Source: Spirochaetaceae bacterium | GTDB lineage: Bacteria > Spirochaetota > Spirochaetia > SZUA-6 > Bin103 | Length of the DNA: 36,029 nucleotides | Reading direction: 5' to 3' | NCBI GenBank assembly: GCA_028818385.1 | Contig: JAPPNY010000172.1 | Coordinates: 1 to 36,029 of the forward strand | Part shown: positions 26,345-36,029 of the stretch, piece after piece | Layout: each line of letters begins with the position of its first letter | Position numbering within the stretch: position 1 is the first letter of the stretch | The notes under the pieces: generated by a model | The model's database searches: none | What the model saw: the letters and a program-made list of their open reading frames with translations, nothing else | What the model was told of the DNA's origin: nothing | Translations under genes and position numbers: made by a program

Positions 26345-27226
26345 GTGCTCCTTGATCCTGGGTTTCTGATCGTCCAGACACTCAACGGGCTGCAGCTCTC
26401 GGCGCTGCTGTTCCTGCTGTCGATCGGGCTGTCGGTGGTGTTCGGGCTGATGAACTTCATCAACCTGGCGCACGGCACGCTGTTCATGGTCGGCGCCTAC
26501 CTGGCCCTGAGCGCGGTCCGCGCCTTCGAGTCCTTCTGGCTGGCCCTGCTGCTGGCCCCGCTCGGCGTCGCCGTGATCGGAGGACTGCTCTACGTGGTCC
26601 TGCTGCGCCACATGCAGCGGGCAGACCCCATGAAGCAGGTCCTGGTGACCTTCGGCCTGATCTTCGTCGGCATCGAGACGGTCGACATCATCTGGGGCTC
26701 GCTGCCGCACATCATCGACGTGCCGGCGCTGCTGTCCGGCCGCGGCTCCGTGCTCGGGCAGGTCTACCCCATCTACCGCCTGTTCATCATCGCCTTGGGC
26801 GTAGCGGCGTTCGTGCTGCTGTATCTGGGGCTGGAGCGTACCCGTGTCGGCGCCATCGTGCGCGCCGGCGTGGACGACCGCACCATGGTGGCGGCGCTCG
26901 GCATCGACATCGGCCGCGTCTTCTTCCTGGTGTTCTGCCTGGGGTGCCTGCTGGCCGGAGTCGCCGGCGTGATCGCGGCGCCGGTGCTTTCCATCGCGCC
27001 GGGGATGGACATGAAGGTGCTGATCCTGGCGCTCATCGTCGTGGTGCTAGGCGGCCCCGGCAGCCTCAAGGGCGTGGCCCTCGGCGCGCTGATCATCGGC
27101 ATCGCCGACACCTACGGCCAGGTCGTGCTTCCCGAGTTGGCACGGGTAACGATCTACGCCCTCATGGCCCTGATCCTGCTCCTCAAGCCGGCCGGACTGA
27201 TACCCGTCCGCAGCGGGAGCTCCTGA
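26345..27226 (+). CDS. livH: LIV-type ABC transporter permease, LivH family
   Basis: This 293-residue membrane protein has about eight hydrophobic helices. The LivH signature LSVVFGLMNFINLAHGTLFMVG is near the N-terminus (residues about 29-50), and VVLGGPGSLKGVALGALIIG, the loop that docks on the ATPase, is near 235-255. It forms half of the channel with the LivM protein. The GTG start follows GGCGGGGT; the 90-base gap after the binding-protein gene shows no clear hairpin. Its stop overlaps the LivM start as TGATG, so the two are coupled. The symbol denotes the family, not proven leucine transport. Confidence 0.88.
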   Translation: MLLDPGFLIVQTLNGLQLSALLFLLSIGLSVVFGLMNFINLAHGTLFMVGAYLALSAVRAFESFWLALLLAPLGVAVIGGLLYVVLLRHMQRADPMKQVLVTFGLIFVGIETVDIIWGSLPHIIDVPALLSGRGSVLGQVYPIYRLFIIALGVAAFVLLYLGLERTRVGAIVRAGVDDRTMVAALGIDIGRVFFLVFCLGCLLAGVAGVIAAPVLSIAPGMDMKVLILALIVVVLGGPGSLKGVALGALIIGIADTYGQVVLPELARVTIYALMALILLLKPAGLIPVRSGSS

Positions 27227-28235
27227 TGAACGGTCGCGACCCCCTCCAGCTCCCGGTGGCGGGAGTCCTCGCGGGCATCGCCGTCGCCGCCTGGTTCGGG
27301 GCCGACTACTTCGGCATGGAGTTGCTGGCCGAGGTGGCGATCCTGGCCATCTTCGCCATGAGCCTCGACCTCCTGGTGGGTGCCGCCGGCATGGTCTCGC
27401 TCGGGCACGCGGGCTTCCTGGCGCTCGGCGCCTACGCCACCGCCGCCGCCACGGTCCTCTGGGGCTGGCCGCCGCTCGCGGCGGTGGGGCTGTCCGTGGC
27501 GGCCGCGGCGGCGATCGCCGTAGGCGTCGGCTTCTTCGCGGTGCGCCTGACCGGCGTGTTCTTCATCATGATCACCCTCGCCATCGGGCAGATGGCCCAT
27601 GCCTACTTCGTCAAGGCGCGGGTCTTCGGCGGAGATAACGGCATGGCCGGCACGCCCCGTTTCGATCTGGCCCCGCTCGGGCTGGACTCCGGAGATCCGG
27701 CGGTGTTCGCCGCCTGCGTCCTCATCGCCGCGCTGCTGGTCTACCTCGCCCTGCTGCTCGTGCGCCGCGCTCCGTTCGGGATGATGCTCACCGCCATCCA
27801 TCAGAACCCTGGCCGTCTGGCGTCGCTCGGGTGCCCGGTGCGGCGCTACAAGCTGGCCGCCTTCGGCGCCGCGGGAGCCGTCGCCGGTCTGGCCGGAGCC
27901 CTCATGGCACAGCACACCGGCTTCGTGTCCCCGGACCTGGCCTTCTGGACCCTCTCGGGCGAGGCGCTGATCATCGTCATCCTGGGGGGCAGCGGCAGCC
28001 TGATCGGCGCCGCCGGCGGCGCGGCACTGTACATCCTCCTCCGCAATCAATTGAACGACGGCGCGTTCTGGAAAAGCCTCTCCCTCCCGCCGGAGATGGC
28101 CGATCACTGGCAGCTCATCATGGGGATGTTCTTCATCGCCGTCGTCCTGCTGGCCCGGGACGGCCTGTACGGGCGCCTCACGTGGGCGATCCGGCACGCG
28201 GCGCTGGCAGTCGTGCGGCGGAGAAGCCGAGCGTG

Positions 28236-28236
<1 letters not shown>
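27226..28236 (+). CDS. livM: LIV-type ABC transporter permease, LivM family
   Basis: This 336-residue membrane protein has about nine hydrophobic segments. LivM hallmarks are AMSLDLLVGAAGMVSLGHAGF (residues about 45-65), FFIMITLAIGQM, GDNGMAG, and the coupling loop VILGGSGSLIGAAGGA. It pairs with LivH to form the transmembrane pore. The ATG overlaps the LivH stop (TGATG) with GGAG seven bases upstream. Its own stop overlaps the next ATG in the same way. The C-terminal tail (RRRSRA) is basic and cytoplasmic. Confidence 0.9.
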
Positions 28237-28981
<745 letters not shown>

Positions 28982-28982
<1 letters not shown>

Positions 28983-29692
28983 TGGCGGATCCGCTGCTGT
29001 CCATGGAGGGGGTGGACACCTACTACGGGCGCAGCCACGTCCTGCAGAACGTGTCGCTGGAGGTGGCGGGCGGCAGCGTCGTCGCGCTGCTCGGACGCAA
29101 CGGCGCAGGAAAGTCGACCGCGCTCAAGTCGATCATGGGCATCGTCACGGCCGCGCGCGGCACCATCCGGTTCGCGGATGAGGCGATCGAGCAGTTGCCG
29201 CCGCACCGCATCGCGCGCCGCGGCATCGCCTACGTCCCGGAGGACCGCGGCATCTTCGCCTCGCTCACGGTGGACGAGCACCTGAGCCTGAACCGGCGGC
29301 CGGCGACTGGCGGCCCCGTCGTAACGGGGGAGGAGCTCTACGAGCGGTTTCCTCTGCTGGCCGAGCGGCGCCGCAACCGCGGCAACGAGCTGAGCGGCGG
29401 CGAGCAGCAGATGCTGGCCATCGCGCGCGCCATCACCCTGTCACCGCGCCTGCTGATCCTGGACGAGCCCACCGAGGGGCTGGCGCCGATCGTCGTCGAG
29501 CGCATCGCCGGAATCGTCCACGACCTGCGGGCGGACGGCATGACGATGCTGCTGGTGGAGCAGAACTACCCGTTCGCCATCGGGCTTGCCGAGCACGTCT
29601 ACGTGCTCGGCAAGGGCCGCATCCGCTGGCACGGAACCGCGGCGGAACTCGACCGGAGCCCCCAGGTCAGATCGACGTGGCTGGGGGTGTAG
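28982..29692 (+). CDS. livF: LIV-type ABC transporter ATP-binding protein, LivF family
   Basis: This 236-residue ATPase is the second nucleotide-binding subunit. It has Walker A GRNGAGKST, LPPHRIARRGIAYVPEDRGIF, which is diagnostic of LivF, the signature LSGGEQQMLAIARA and Walker B LLILDEPTEGLAP. The ATG overlaps the LivG stop (TGATG). This is the last transporter gene. Only 57 bases separate it from xdhC, with no hairpin seen, so transcription may continue into the xdh genes. Confidence 0.93.
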
Positions 29693-29749
29693 CGTCGTGA
29701 CGGCATGTGTTCCGGGCCGCAAGACACCGGTATTATCGGGCGACGAATC

Positions 29750-30715
29750 ATGAGCTCGTTCTGGGAGCGGGTTCACGGGCACCTCGGTGCGGGAATCCGG
29801 GTGTTCGTCGCCTGCGTCGCCGAGCACACCCGCGGATCTCCGGGGACCGCGGGCGCCAAGCTGCTGGTCGCCGAATCGGGCGAACTGTTTGGGACGATCG
29901 GCGGAGGTGCGATGGAGCAGCGGATGGTCGATCAGGCGAGGGCGCTGCTGCAGGGCGACAACCATCGGCCGGCGAAGCAGACGCTGGTGCATAGTGAGAA
30001 AGCGTCCGGTGATCAATCCGGCCTGATCTGCGAGGGAAGCCAGACCAACGTCTTCTGCGTGCTCAACGGACCGCGCGACCTGGCCAGCGTGCGCACCATC
30101 GTGGACAGAGTCCGAGACGATCAGCGCGGCTGGATCGAGATCGACGATGCCGGCCTGCGGCTGGCGGAGATCGGAGCCGGCTTCGACGCGCCGCGCATCA
30201 CATTCACGGAGGCGGACGGACGATGGCGCTACCGGGAACACCTTCTCAACCGGCGCCGGATCGCCGTCATCGGTGGCGGCCACTGCGCGGCGGCGCTGGG
30301 TGCGGTGATGGCGCCGCTGGGGTACCGGGTACACGTCTTCGACACCCGCGCGCACGTGGTCAGCCACGACCGCGCGACCGCGGTTGGCGGTCTCTCCATC
30401 GTAGCGGACTACGCCGACGCGGGCCCTGCGATCGACCATCCAGAATTCACCGCGACGGTCGTGATGACGGCGGATTACCGCACCGACGTGCGCGCTCTCC
30501 TCGGCGTCGCACCCCTGTCATTCGGTTTCATCGGGTTGATGGGCGGTAGAAAGAAGATCGCCCGGATACTCTCCCTCCTGCGGGAGGAAGGGATCTCCCC
30601 GGAGACGATCGAGCGCATCCACGCTCCGGTGGGTCTGGACATCGGCAGCGAGACGCCGGAGGAGATCGCAATCAGCATCGCCGCGCAAATCCTTCGCGAG
30701 CGCAACCGTCGGTAG
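29750..30715 (+). CDS. xdhC: XdhC-family molybdenum cofactor insertion chaperone
   Basis: This 321-residue protein matches XdhC/CoxI. The N-terminal XdhC_CoxI block has HTRGSPGTAGAKLLV and GELFGTIGGGAMEQRMV (residues about 25-65). The C-terminal NAD-like Rossmann domain has AVIGGGHCAAALG, MTADYRTD, FIGLMGGRKKI and HAPVGLDIGSETPEEIA. XdhC proteins receive molybdenum cofactor, promote its sulfuration and load it into xanthine dehydrogenase. The ATG at 29750 begins just before the conserved region; an ATG at 29705 lies upstream but adds an unrelated leader. Its stop is six bases before xdhA, so the three xdh genes form one unit. In many genomes xdhC is last; here it comes first. Confidence 0.9.
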   Translation: MSSFWERVHGHLGAGIRVFVACVAEHTRGSPGTAGAKLLVAESGELFGTIGGGAMEQRMVDQARALLQGDNHRPAKQTLVHSEKASGDQSGLICEGSQTNVFCVLNGPRDLASVRTIVDRVRDDQRGWIEIDDAGLRLAEIGAGFDAPRITFTEADGRWRYREHLLNRRRIAVIGGGHCAAALGAVMAPLGYRVHVFDTRAHVVSHDRATAVGGLSIVADYADAGPAIDHPEFTATVVMTADYRTDVRALLGVAPLSFGFIGLMGGRKKIARILSLLREEGISPETIERIHAPVGLDIGSETPEEIAISIAAQILRERNRR

Positions 30716-30721
30716 CACGCG

Positions 30722-32167
30722 ATGGCGCCGAGCACCCGGTTCATTCTCAACGACCGGCTGGTGGAGACGTCCGCTCCGGCGGGGCTGCTGCTGCTGGACT
30801 TCCTGCGGAATCATGAGCGGCTGACCGGCACCAAGGAAGGCTGCAAGGAGGGCGACTGCGGTGCCTGCGCCGTCCTGATCGGAGAGCTTGCGGGCGACGC
30901 CGTCCGCTACCAGCCGGTCACCTCCTGCCTGGTGCCGCTGGGGGAGGTGCACGGCCGGCACGTGGTCACGATCGAGGGGTGCAACCTGGACGCCGGGCTC
31001 ACCCCCGCGCAGGAGGCCGTCGTCGAGCACGGCGGCACGCAGTGCGGGTTCTGCACGCCCGGCATCGTGGTGTCCCTGCACGGACTGCTGCTGGATGACA
31101 CCAAAGGGCTCTCCCTCGAAGACGTGAAGTACTCCCTGAGCGGCCACCTGTGCCGATGCACCGGGTATCGCTCGCTTAAGGATTGCGCCGACACGCTGGA
31201 CCGCCGGATCGGCAGCCGGCTCGACGGGACCGGCGGCGATCGAGTAATGGCGATGGCCGCGGCGGGAGCGATCCCCGCCTACTTCACGACCATCCCGGAG
31301 CGGTTGCGGGCGCTACAGGAAGAGACACCTGCACCCGACGCCGATGCGGAGGCGGAGGTGCGCATCGCCGGCGGGACCGACCTGTACGTGCAACAGGGCG
31401 AGGATATCCCGGACCGCCGCGTCGAGGTGCTCAACCGGAGGCCGGCGCTGAAGGGCATCCGCATCCGCGACGACGAGTTCCGCGTCGGCGCGCTCACCAC
31501 CTTCGAGGAGTTCGGCGCCGACCCGCGTGTCGCCAAGGCGCTGCCCCGCATCGGGGCGTTCAACCACCTCATCGCCTCCTGGCAGATCCGCAACCGCGCC
31601 ACCCTGGCCGGCAACATCGTCAACGCCTCCCCGATCGGGGACTTCACCGCCCTGATGCTGGCCCTCGACGCGCGCGTCGTGCTGAACGACGGCGGCACGC
31701 GGCGGTCGGTCCCGCTGAAGGAGTTCTACCGCGGCTACAAGCAGATGGACCTGCGGCCCGGCGAGCTGCTCACCGAGGTAGCCTTCGCCGATCCGGCCGG
31801 CGCCCGGGTCAACTTCGAGAAGGTCTCCAAGCGAACCTGCCTCGACATCGCCTCCGTCAACAGCGCCTGCTCGATCCGCTGCACCGGGGACACCATCGCC
31901 GACGCGCATGTCAGCCTGGGCGGCGTGGCGCCAGTCCCACTCTACCTGCACGAGACCTCGCGGGCGCTCCGCGGCAGCTCCCTCGACCTGGACACGGCGT
32001 GGGAAGCCGTGCGCCTCTCCCAGCAGGAAATCGCGCCGATCACGGACGTGCGCGGCTCGGCCGAGTACAAGCGCCTGCTGGCCCGCCAGCTTCTGATCGC
32101 CCACTTCGTGACCCTGTTCCCCGACCGCTTCACGGTAGAGGCGTTCCACGCGCGGGGCGTGTCGTGA
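30722..32167 (+). CDS. xdhA: Xanthine dehydrogenase small subunit (2Fe-2S and FAD)
   Basis: The 481-residue subunit passes electrons from the molybdenum site to FAD. All eight cluster cysteines are present: Cys41, Cys46, Cys49 and Cys69 for the plant-ferredoxin-type cluster (CKEGDCGAC), and Cys108, Cys111, Cys144 and Cys146 for the second (CGFC, CRC). The FAD domain begins near residue 215 (RIAGGTDLYVQ) and includes NRATLAGNIVNASPIGDF (about 295-312). The C-terminal CO_dehydrogenase flavoprotein-type domain is intact, with YKRLLARQLL near the end. The length is normal for XdhA. No clear Shine-Dalgarno precedes the ATG, which fits re-initiation after xdhC six bases upstream. Its stop overlaps the xdhB GTG. 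Confidence 0.92.
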   Translation: MAPSTRFILNDRLVETSAPAGLLLLDFLRNHERLTGTKEGCKEGDCGACAVLIGELAGDAVRYQPVTSCLVPLGEVHGRHVVTIEGCNLDAGLTPAQEAVVEHGGTQCGFCTPGIVVSLHGLLLDDTKGLSLEDVKYSLSGHLCRCTGYRSLKDCADTLDRRIGSRLDGTGGDRVMAMAAAGAIPAYFTTIPERLRALQEETPAPDADAEAEVRIAGGTDLYVQQGEDIPDRRVEVLNRRPALKGIRIRDDEFRVGALTTFEEFGADPRVAKALPRIGAFNHLIASWQIRNRATLAGNIVNASPIGDFTALMLALDARVVLNDGGTRRSVPLKEFYRGYKQMDLRPGELLTEVAFADPAGARVNFEKVSKRTCLDIASVNSACSIRCTGDTIADAHVSLGGVAPVPLYLHETSRALRGSSLDLDTAWEAVRLSQQEIAPITDVRGSAEYKRLLARQLLIAHFVTLFPDRFTVEAFHARGVS

Positions 32168-34467
32168 ATCACATCGACTCCCACCTGCACGTGCGCGGCG
32201 AGTCGCAGTACGTGGACGACGTGCCGCCCCCGCCGGGGATGCTGCACGCCGCGGTGGCGGGCTCCCCGAAAGCGCACGGCATCATCACCCGGCTCGACAC
32301 CGCCGCGGCGAGCGCCGCACCCGGCGTGGTGGCGGTGCTCACCGCCGCCGACATCCCCGGCGTCAACCGCTTCGGCCCGATCATCGAGGACGAGGAGCTG
32401 CTGGTGGAGCGCGAAGTGTGCTTCATCGGCCACCCGATCGCCCTGGTGGTGGCCCGCACCGCCCACCAGGCGCGGCAGGCGCGCGAGCTGGTCGAGGTCG
32501 AGATCGACGATCTGCCGGTGGTGGTCGACCCGCGCGAGGCGTTCGCCAACAACGACCTGATCCATCCGCCACGCACGATGGCAGCGGGCGACGTCGCCGG
32601 TGCGTGGGACGACTGCGACGTGGTGGTCGACGGACGCTGCGAGATCGGCGGCCAGGAGCACCTCTACCTGGAGACGCAGCGAGCCCGCGCGGTGCCCGAG
32701 GAAGACGGAGCGATGCGGGTGTTCTCCTCCACCCAGGGGCCGGCAGCGGTACAGCACGTCGTGTCGGCCGTGCTCGGCCGGCCGATGCACAAGATCGAGG
32801 TGGACGTGAAACGGCTCGGCGGCGGCTTCGGCGGCAAGGAGGACCAGGCTACCCATTGGGCGGCGATGGCCGCGCTAGCCGCCGCGCACCTGGACGCGCC
32901 GGTGGAGCTGGTGCTGAACCGGCTGGACGACATCCGCATGACCGGCAAGCGCCATCCCTACTCCGCCGACTTCCGGATCGGGTTGACCGCGGACGGCAGG
33001 ATCCTGGCCTACCAGGCCACCTTCTTCCAGAATTCCGGCGCCTTCGCCGACCTGTCGCCGCCGGTCCTGGCGCGCACGCTGTTCCACGCCACCAACGCCT
33101 ACTACATCCCCAACGTGCGCGTGACCGCGGCGCCGTGCCGGACCAACCTGCAGCCGCACACCGCCTTCCGCGGCTTCGGCGGCCCGCAGGGCATGTACGT
33201 GATCGAGGCGGCCATCAACAAGGCAGCCGACGCGATGGGGATCGATGCCTCCGCGATCCAGCGCGCCAACCTGCTGCGCGACGGCGACGTGTTCCACTAC
33301 GGGCAGGTCGTGGAGCAGAGCCGCGCCGAGCGGACCTGGGACGAGATGGAGTCGGCGTTCGACGTCGATGGGATCCGGCATCGGGTCGACGAGCACAACC
33401 GGCGCACCTTCGCGGTCAAGAAAGGCTGCGCCCTGATGCCGGTCTGCTTCGGCATCTCGTTCACCAAGACCCACCTCAACCAGGGCAACGCCCTGGTCCA
33501 CGTCTACGCCGACGGCAGCGTGAGCGTGACCACCGGCGGCATCGAGATGGGCCAGGGCATCAGCAGCAACGTCGCGTCCGTGGTGGCGCGCACCTTCGGG
33601 ATCTCGCGGCAGCGGGTCCGGGTCGAAAGCACCAATACCACCAGGGTCGCCAACATGTCACCGAGCGCCGCCAGCGCAACCACCGACCTGAACGGCAACG
33701 CGGCGATCATCGCCGTCGAGACCATTCTCGACGGCATGCGCGAGGTCGCGGCCGGCGAGCTCCGGTCCCCGGACCTGGCCGCGATCACCGTCGCCGACGA
33801 GCAGGTTCGCATCGGCGGCGAGCCGGCGGACATGAGTTGGACCGACCTGGTCGGCCTGACCTACCGGGCTCGCAGGCGCCTGTCGGCCCACGGCTACTAC
33901 ACCACGCCGGGCCTCCACTACGACGAGGAGCGCGAGCACCGCCACCCGTTCGCCTATCACGTCTACGGCACCGCCGTGTTCGAAGTGACCGTCGACTGCC
34001 TGCGCGGCACCTACGCCGTCGACCAGGTGAAGATCGTCCACGACCTGGGCCGCACCATCAATCCGACCGTCGACCGCGGCCAGGTCGAGGGCGGCCTGGC
34101 CCAGGGCATGGGCTGGATGACCATGGAGGACCTGCGGTGGGACGCGGAGGGTCGCTGCCTGTCCCACGCGCTGTCCACCTACAAGGCCCCGGACGTCTAC
34201 TTCATGCCGGACGACATGGCCGTGAAGTTCCTGGAGCCGGAGGACAACCCCTACGGGCCGCTCGGCGCCAAGGCGGTCGGCGAACCGCCACTGATGTACG
34301 GCATCGGCGTCTTCTTCGCGATCCGCAACGCCATGAAGGCCTTCCGCCCGGACGCCGAGTTGACCCTCGACGTCCCGATGACCCCGGAACGCGTTCTGCT
34401 GGACCTGCACCGCGGAGACAGCACACGCAGCACTCCGCCGACTGCTTTTGGCCAGGTGTCCACGTAG
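32164..34467 (+). CDS. xdhB: Xanthine dehydrogenase molybdopterin-binding subunit
   Basis: The 767-residue catalytic subunit hydroxylates hypoxanthine and xanthine to urate at its Mo-pterin centre. Residues matching the bovine catalytic set are present: Glu of GGGFGGKE (about residue 226; bovine Glu802), Arg of TAFRGFGGPQ (bovine Arg880) and Glu of AVGEPP (about 706; bovine Glu1261). Retention of the Arg/Glu pair favours purines over aldehydes. EMGQGISSN and NTTRVANMSPSAAS are further family blocks. The start is GTG overlapping the xdhA stop (GTGA), beginning HIDSHLHVRGESQYVDD, the usual N-terminus. A long upstream reading frame is a shadow of xdhA. With xdhC and xdhA it forms the complete enzyme. 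Confidence 0.93.
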   Translation: MNHIDSHLHVRGESQYVDDVPPPPGMLHAAVAGSPKAHGIITRLDTAAASAAPGVVAVLTAADIPGVNRFGPIIEDEELLVEREVCFIGHPIALVVARTAHQARQARELVEVEIDDLPVVVDPREAFANNDLIHPPRTMAAGDVAGAWDDCDVVVDGRCEIGGQEHLYLETQRARAVPEEDGAMRVFSSTQGPAAVQHVVSAVLGRPMHKIEVDVKRLGGGFGGKEDQATHWAAMAALAAAHLDAPVELVLNRLDDIRMTGKRHPYSADFRIGLTADGRILAYQATFFQNSGAFADLSPPVLARTLFHATNAYYIPNVRVTAAPCRTNLQPHTAFRGFGGPQGMYVIEAAINKAADAMGIDASAIQRANLLRDGDVFHYGQVVEQSRAERTWDEMESAFDVDGIRHRVDEHNRRTFAVKKGCALMPVCFGISFTKTHLNQGNALVHVYADGSVSVTTGGIEMGQGISSNVASVVARTFGISRQRVRVESTNTTRVANMSPSAASATTDLNGNAAIIAVETILDGMREVAAGELRSPDLAAITVADEQVRIGGEPADMSWTDLVGLTYRARRRLSAHGYYTTPGLHYDEEREHRHPFAYHVYGTAVFEVTVDCLRGTYAVDQVKIVHDLGRTINPTVDRGQVEGGLAQGMGWMTMEDLRWDAEGRCLSHALSTYKAPDVYFMPDDMAVKFLEPEDNPYGPLGAKAVGEPPLMYGIGVFFAIRNAMKAFRPDAELTLDVPMTPERVLLDLHRGDSTRSTPPTAFGQVST

Positions 34468-34567
34468 TACCATCGCAGCCGACAGGGACACACGCGCGAT
34501 AGCTCAATTCAACCTTGGTCGCGTGCATTGGCTCAAATAGGATACAGCCAATTACAGCTTATGCCCA

Positions 34568-35710
34568 CTACAACTCTTGAGGTCGATCTTCCACAATCGT
34601 GACCGTGTATCTCGCTATCTCCTCGCCCTGTATTTTTAGATTGATTACGCCCCTAGACTTGAGCAAAAAACGCACCCGCCGGTTTGCACGGAGTTCAATT
34701 TCCCCGTGTTCCCCGACTTGCAGTAATCCCCGGACCTTCGAACTCTCACTAGCAACAGTCGCCATGTACGTGCGTCCACGACTAAGGCCGTTTAACCTGA
34801 ACCAGTCGACGTCGTCATTTTCGTGAAGACTAGCCTTTATCCCGTCTCGGATATTTCTAGTCACCGCAGCGTCCGCATCGTCGGGTGTGTCATTCGCCCG
34901 CGAACATGCATCTCCTTCGATTTGCTCTATTTCTAAGCGGTAGTATCCTAAGCGCGACTCTGACGCGGCAACTTCGACGTAAATCGGATCGTCTTCTGCG
35001 CAAACCAACGCTTTTGAGTACCGCCCTACACCGTCATCATCGTCGCTAACCACATAGTCGTTCACAAATACATTGACAATTGTATCGACCGAACTTGTGT
35101 CACTATTCTGCTCTACATTCTTTGTTTCGATTGAGAACAGTCCCGGTGACCGCGGCCTATACACGAACCAGTCAGAGTCGCCTATTTCCAAAGTGTGATA
35201 TTCAACGAGGGACTCGATCGCTCCGCTACGATAATCATTAGCATCCTCGAATTTGTCGGGCGGAATGACCCTCGCGACATTGACCAAGAATGCTCGTAAT
35301 ATCTCTATCGCGTCAGATTGGCTTGAAATAAACAACAGTGCAGGAGTGTCTACAACTATTCCCGCCGCGTACAAGCTATGTTCTCCGTCGTCGTCAGTTA
35401 AGTCCCAGAGTATCCGGAGCTCTTCTATCCCCTCTTGAAGCAAACCCTCGGTTTGGATGTCTTCATAGAAGTCCACGACTATCTCGACAATCTTTAGCAG
35501 ATCACCCGCGCCGAGATGATCGCGACTCCTAATAGTAAGGATCGTCGAGTACAGCTCAGCGTGCAAGTCACTGAAAGATCCATCGTCACGCAAAACACGG
35601 GCAAGGGCATGCTCCTTAGCACCGGTTTCTTGATAGGGAATCATGTATTGAGCTATCGCGCCGTAATCTGTGGATAGCCAGAAAAGGAAAGTACAAACAA
35701 CTGTCTTCAT
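34568..35710 (-). CDS. Secreted protein with two PPC-like beta domains, function unknown
   Basis: From ATG 35710 this is a 380-residue protein with a signal peptide (MKTVVCTFLFWLSTDYGAIAQ). A helical region (residues about 25-150) is followed by two beta-sandwich units of the PPC (pre-peptidase C-terminal) type. The first starts at GDSDWFVYRPRSPGLFSIET and ends YYRLEIEQI. The second starts NDDVDWFRLNGLSRGRTYMA and ends YTVTIVED. The D-W-F-x-(V/L) opening and paired strands are typical of PPC domains on secreted enzymes. No protease or other catalytic motif is visible. The protein is strongly acidic. The coding DNA is much less GC-rich than the xdh genes it converges on, which suggests different ancestry. 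GGGG precedes the ATG; an in-frame ATG at 35725 is an alternative. Confidence 0.68.
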   Translation of the reverse strand: MKTVVCTFLFWLSTDYGAIAQYMIPYQETGAKEHALARVLRDDGSFSDLHAELYSTILTIRSRDHLGAGDLLKIVEIVVDFYEDIQTEGLLQEGIEELRILWDLTDDDGEHSLYAAGIVVDTPALLFISSQSDAIEILRAFLVNVARVIPPDKFEDANDYRSGAIESLVEYHTLEIGDSDWFVYRPRSPGLFSIETKNVEQNSDTSSVDTIVNVFVNDYVVSDDDDGVGRYSKALVCAEDDPIYVEVAASESRLGYYRLEIEQIEGDACSRANDTPDDADAAVTRNIRDGIKASLHENDDVDWFRLNGLSRGRTYMATVASESSKVRGLLQVGEHGEIELRANRRVRFLLKSRGVINLKIQGEEIARYTVTIVEDRPQEL

Positions 35711-36029
35711 CGTTGCCCCCGTCATCTTTGTCCTTGGTAGTTTTGAGTTGCTGGAGTCCAATCAGCGGGTCTAAGTACGATTCTTCCCTCCCGCTCGGCG
35801 GTCTTGTCATAATCACATGCTCTATCAACAGGATTCCGCGCGACCTTCCAATCCTGCAAACGGAGCGGCGAATCCGACGCTGCATCCAACAAGAAGCCAA
35901 CAGTCTCCCGAGGGGGAAGGTCGATTCGTTTTTCTATCGATGTGGACCAATTTCCTCGTTGAATAGTTCCTCTTAGCCCGGCTTATTCGCGTAGGAGTGG
36001 AGAAAAAGTAGGCGCGTCCGCCGATTTGC
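35711..36029. other. AT-richer window end, no gene recognised
   Basis: About 320 bases upstream of the secreted-protein gene. Short open frames exist on both strands but show no family motif or convincing start. The promoter of the secreted protein should be here. No repeat or RNA gene was seen. Confidence 0.4.

Noticed and set aside
31183..32163. Long N-terminal extension of the xdhB reading frame
   Set aside because: It overlaps xdhA out of frame and reads as Arg/Pro-rich shadow; the GTG at 32164 begins the conserved N-terminus.

Overview
The window is one contig from a bacterium with a GC-rich core (about 3.97-34.47 kb) flanked on both sides by visibly more AT-rich sequence (1-3.97 kb and 34.5-36.03 kb). 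No rRNA, tRNA, CRISPR array or complete insertion sequence was recognised. The lineage cannot be fixed from sequence alone. Shine-Dalgarno starts, TGATG/ATGA gene overlaps and a periplasmic-binding ABC importer indicate an ordinary bacterium. The family mix (Fic, DUF1016, DUF5615, a GH13-GT5 fusion) would suit an environmental or host-associated lineage, but that is a guess.

Layout. 0.2-3.6 kb: a YaaC-like protein, a ribbon-helix-helix antitoxin whose overlapping PIN-type toxin partner is dead, and an unrecognised protein with a possible HEPN-like N-terminus. 3.97-6.76 kb: a translationally coupled trio of circularly permuted ATP-grasp enzyme, transglutaminase-like protein and a half-length alpha-E protein. 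6.8-7.86 kb: a Fic protein. 7.9-10.3 kb: a gene graveyard holding an hsdM start fused to a DUF1016 nuclease that has lost its catalytic core, two further DUF1016 scraps, two helix-turn-helix remnants and a frameshifted DUF5615 PIN-like toxin. 10.28-13.05 kb: a B12-binding-type radical SAM protein and a two-Cache periplasmic protein. 13.2-15.1 kb: a MetE-like zinc methyltransferase and a sugar/choline-type nucleotidyltransferase. 15.1-24.92 kb: a glycogen block with glgP, glgX and a 1,632-residue GH13-GT5 fusion. 25.07-29.69 kb: a LIV-type ABC importer (binding protein, two permeases, two ATPases). 29.75-34.47 kb: xdhC, xdhA and xdhB for xanthine dehydrogenase. 34.57-35.71 kb: an AT-richer secreted protein of unknown role.

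How the genes fit together. The glycogen block has the enzymes to build (GT5 synthase), remodel (GH13 domain), debranch (GlgX) and phosphorolyse (GlgP) alpha-glucan. glgP and glgX are divergent, and glgX converges on the fusion gene with two strong hairpins between them. The LIV importer runs almost directly into the xdh genes, suggesting import and oxidation of a purine or related N-heterocycle. A 103-bp scar at 13141-13243 carries a second copy of the glgP 3' end joined to a second copy of the alpha-E 3' end. The two parent sites lie at the ends of the 6.7-15.2 kb interval, so everything between alpha-E and glgP looks like material added through a tandem duplication followed by replacement of cargo.
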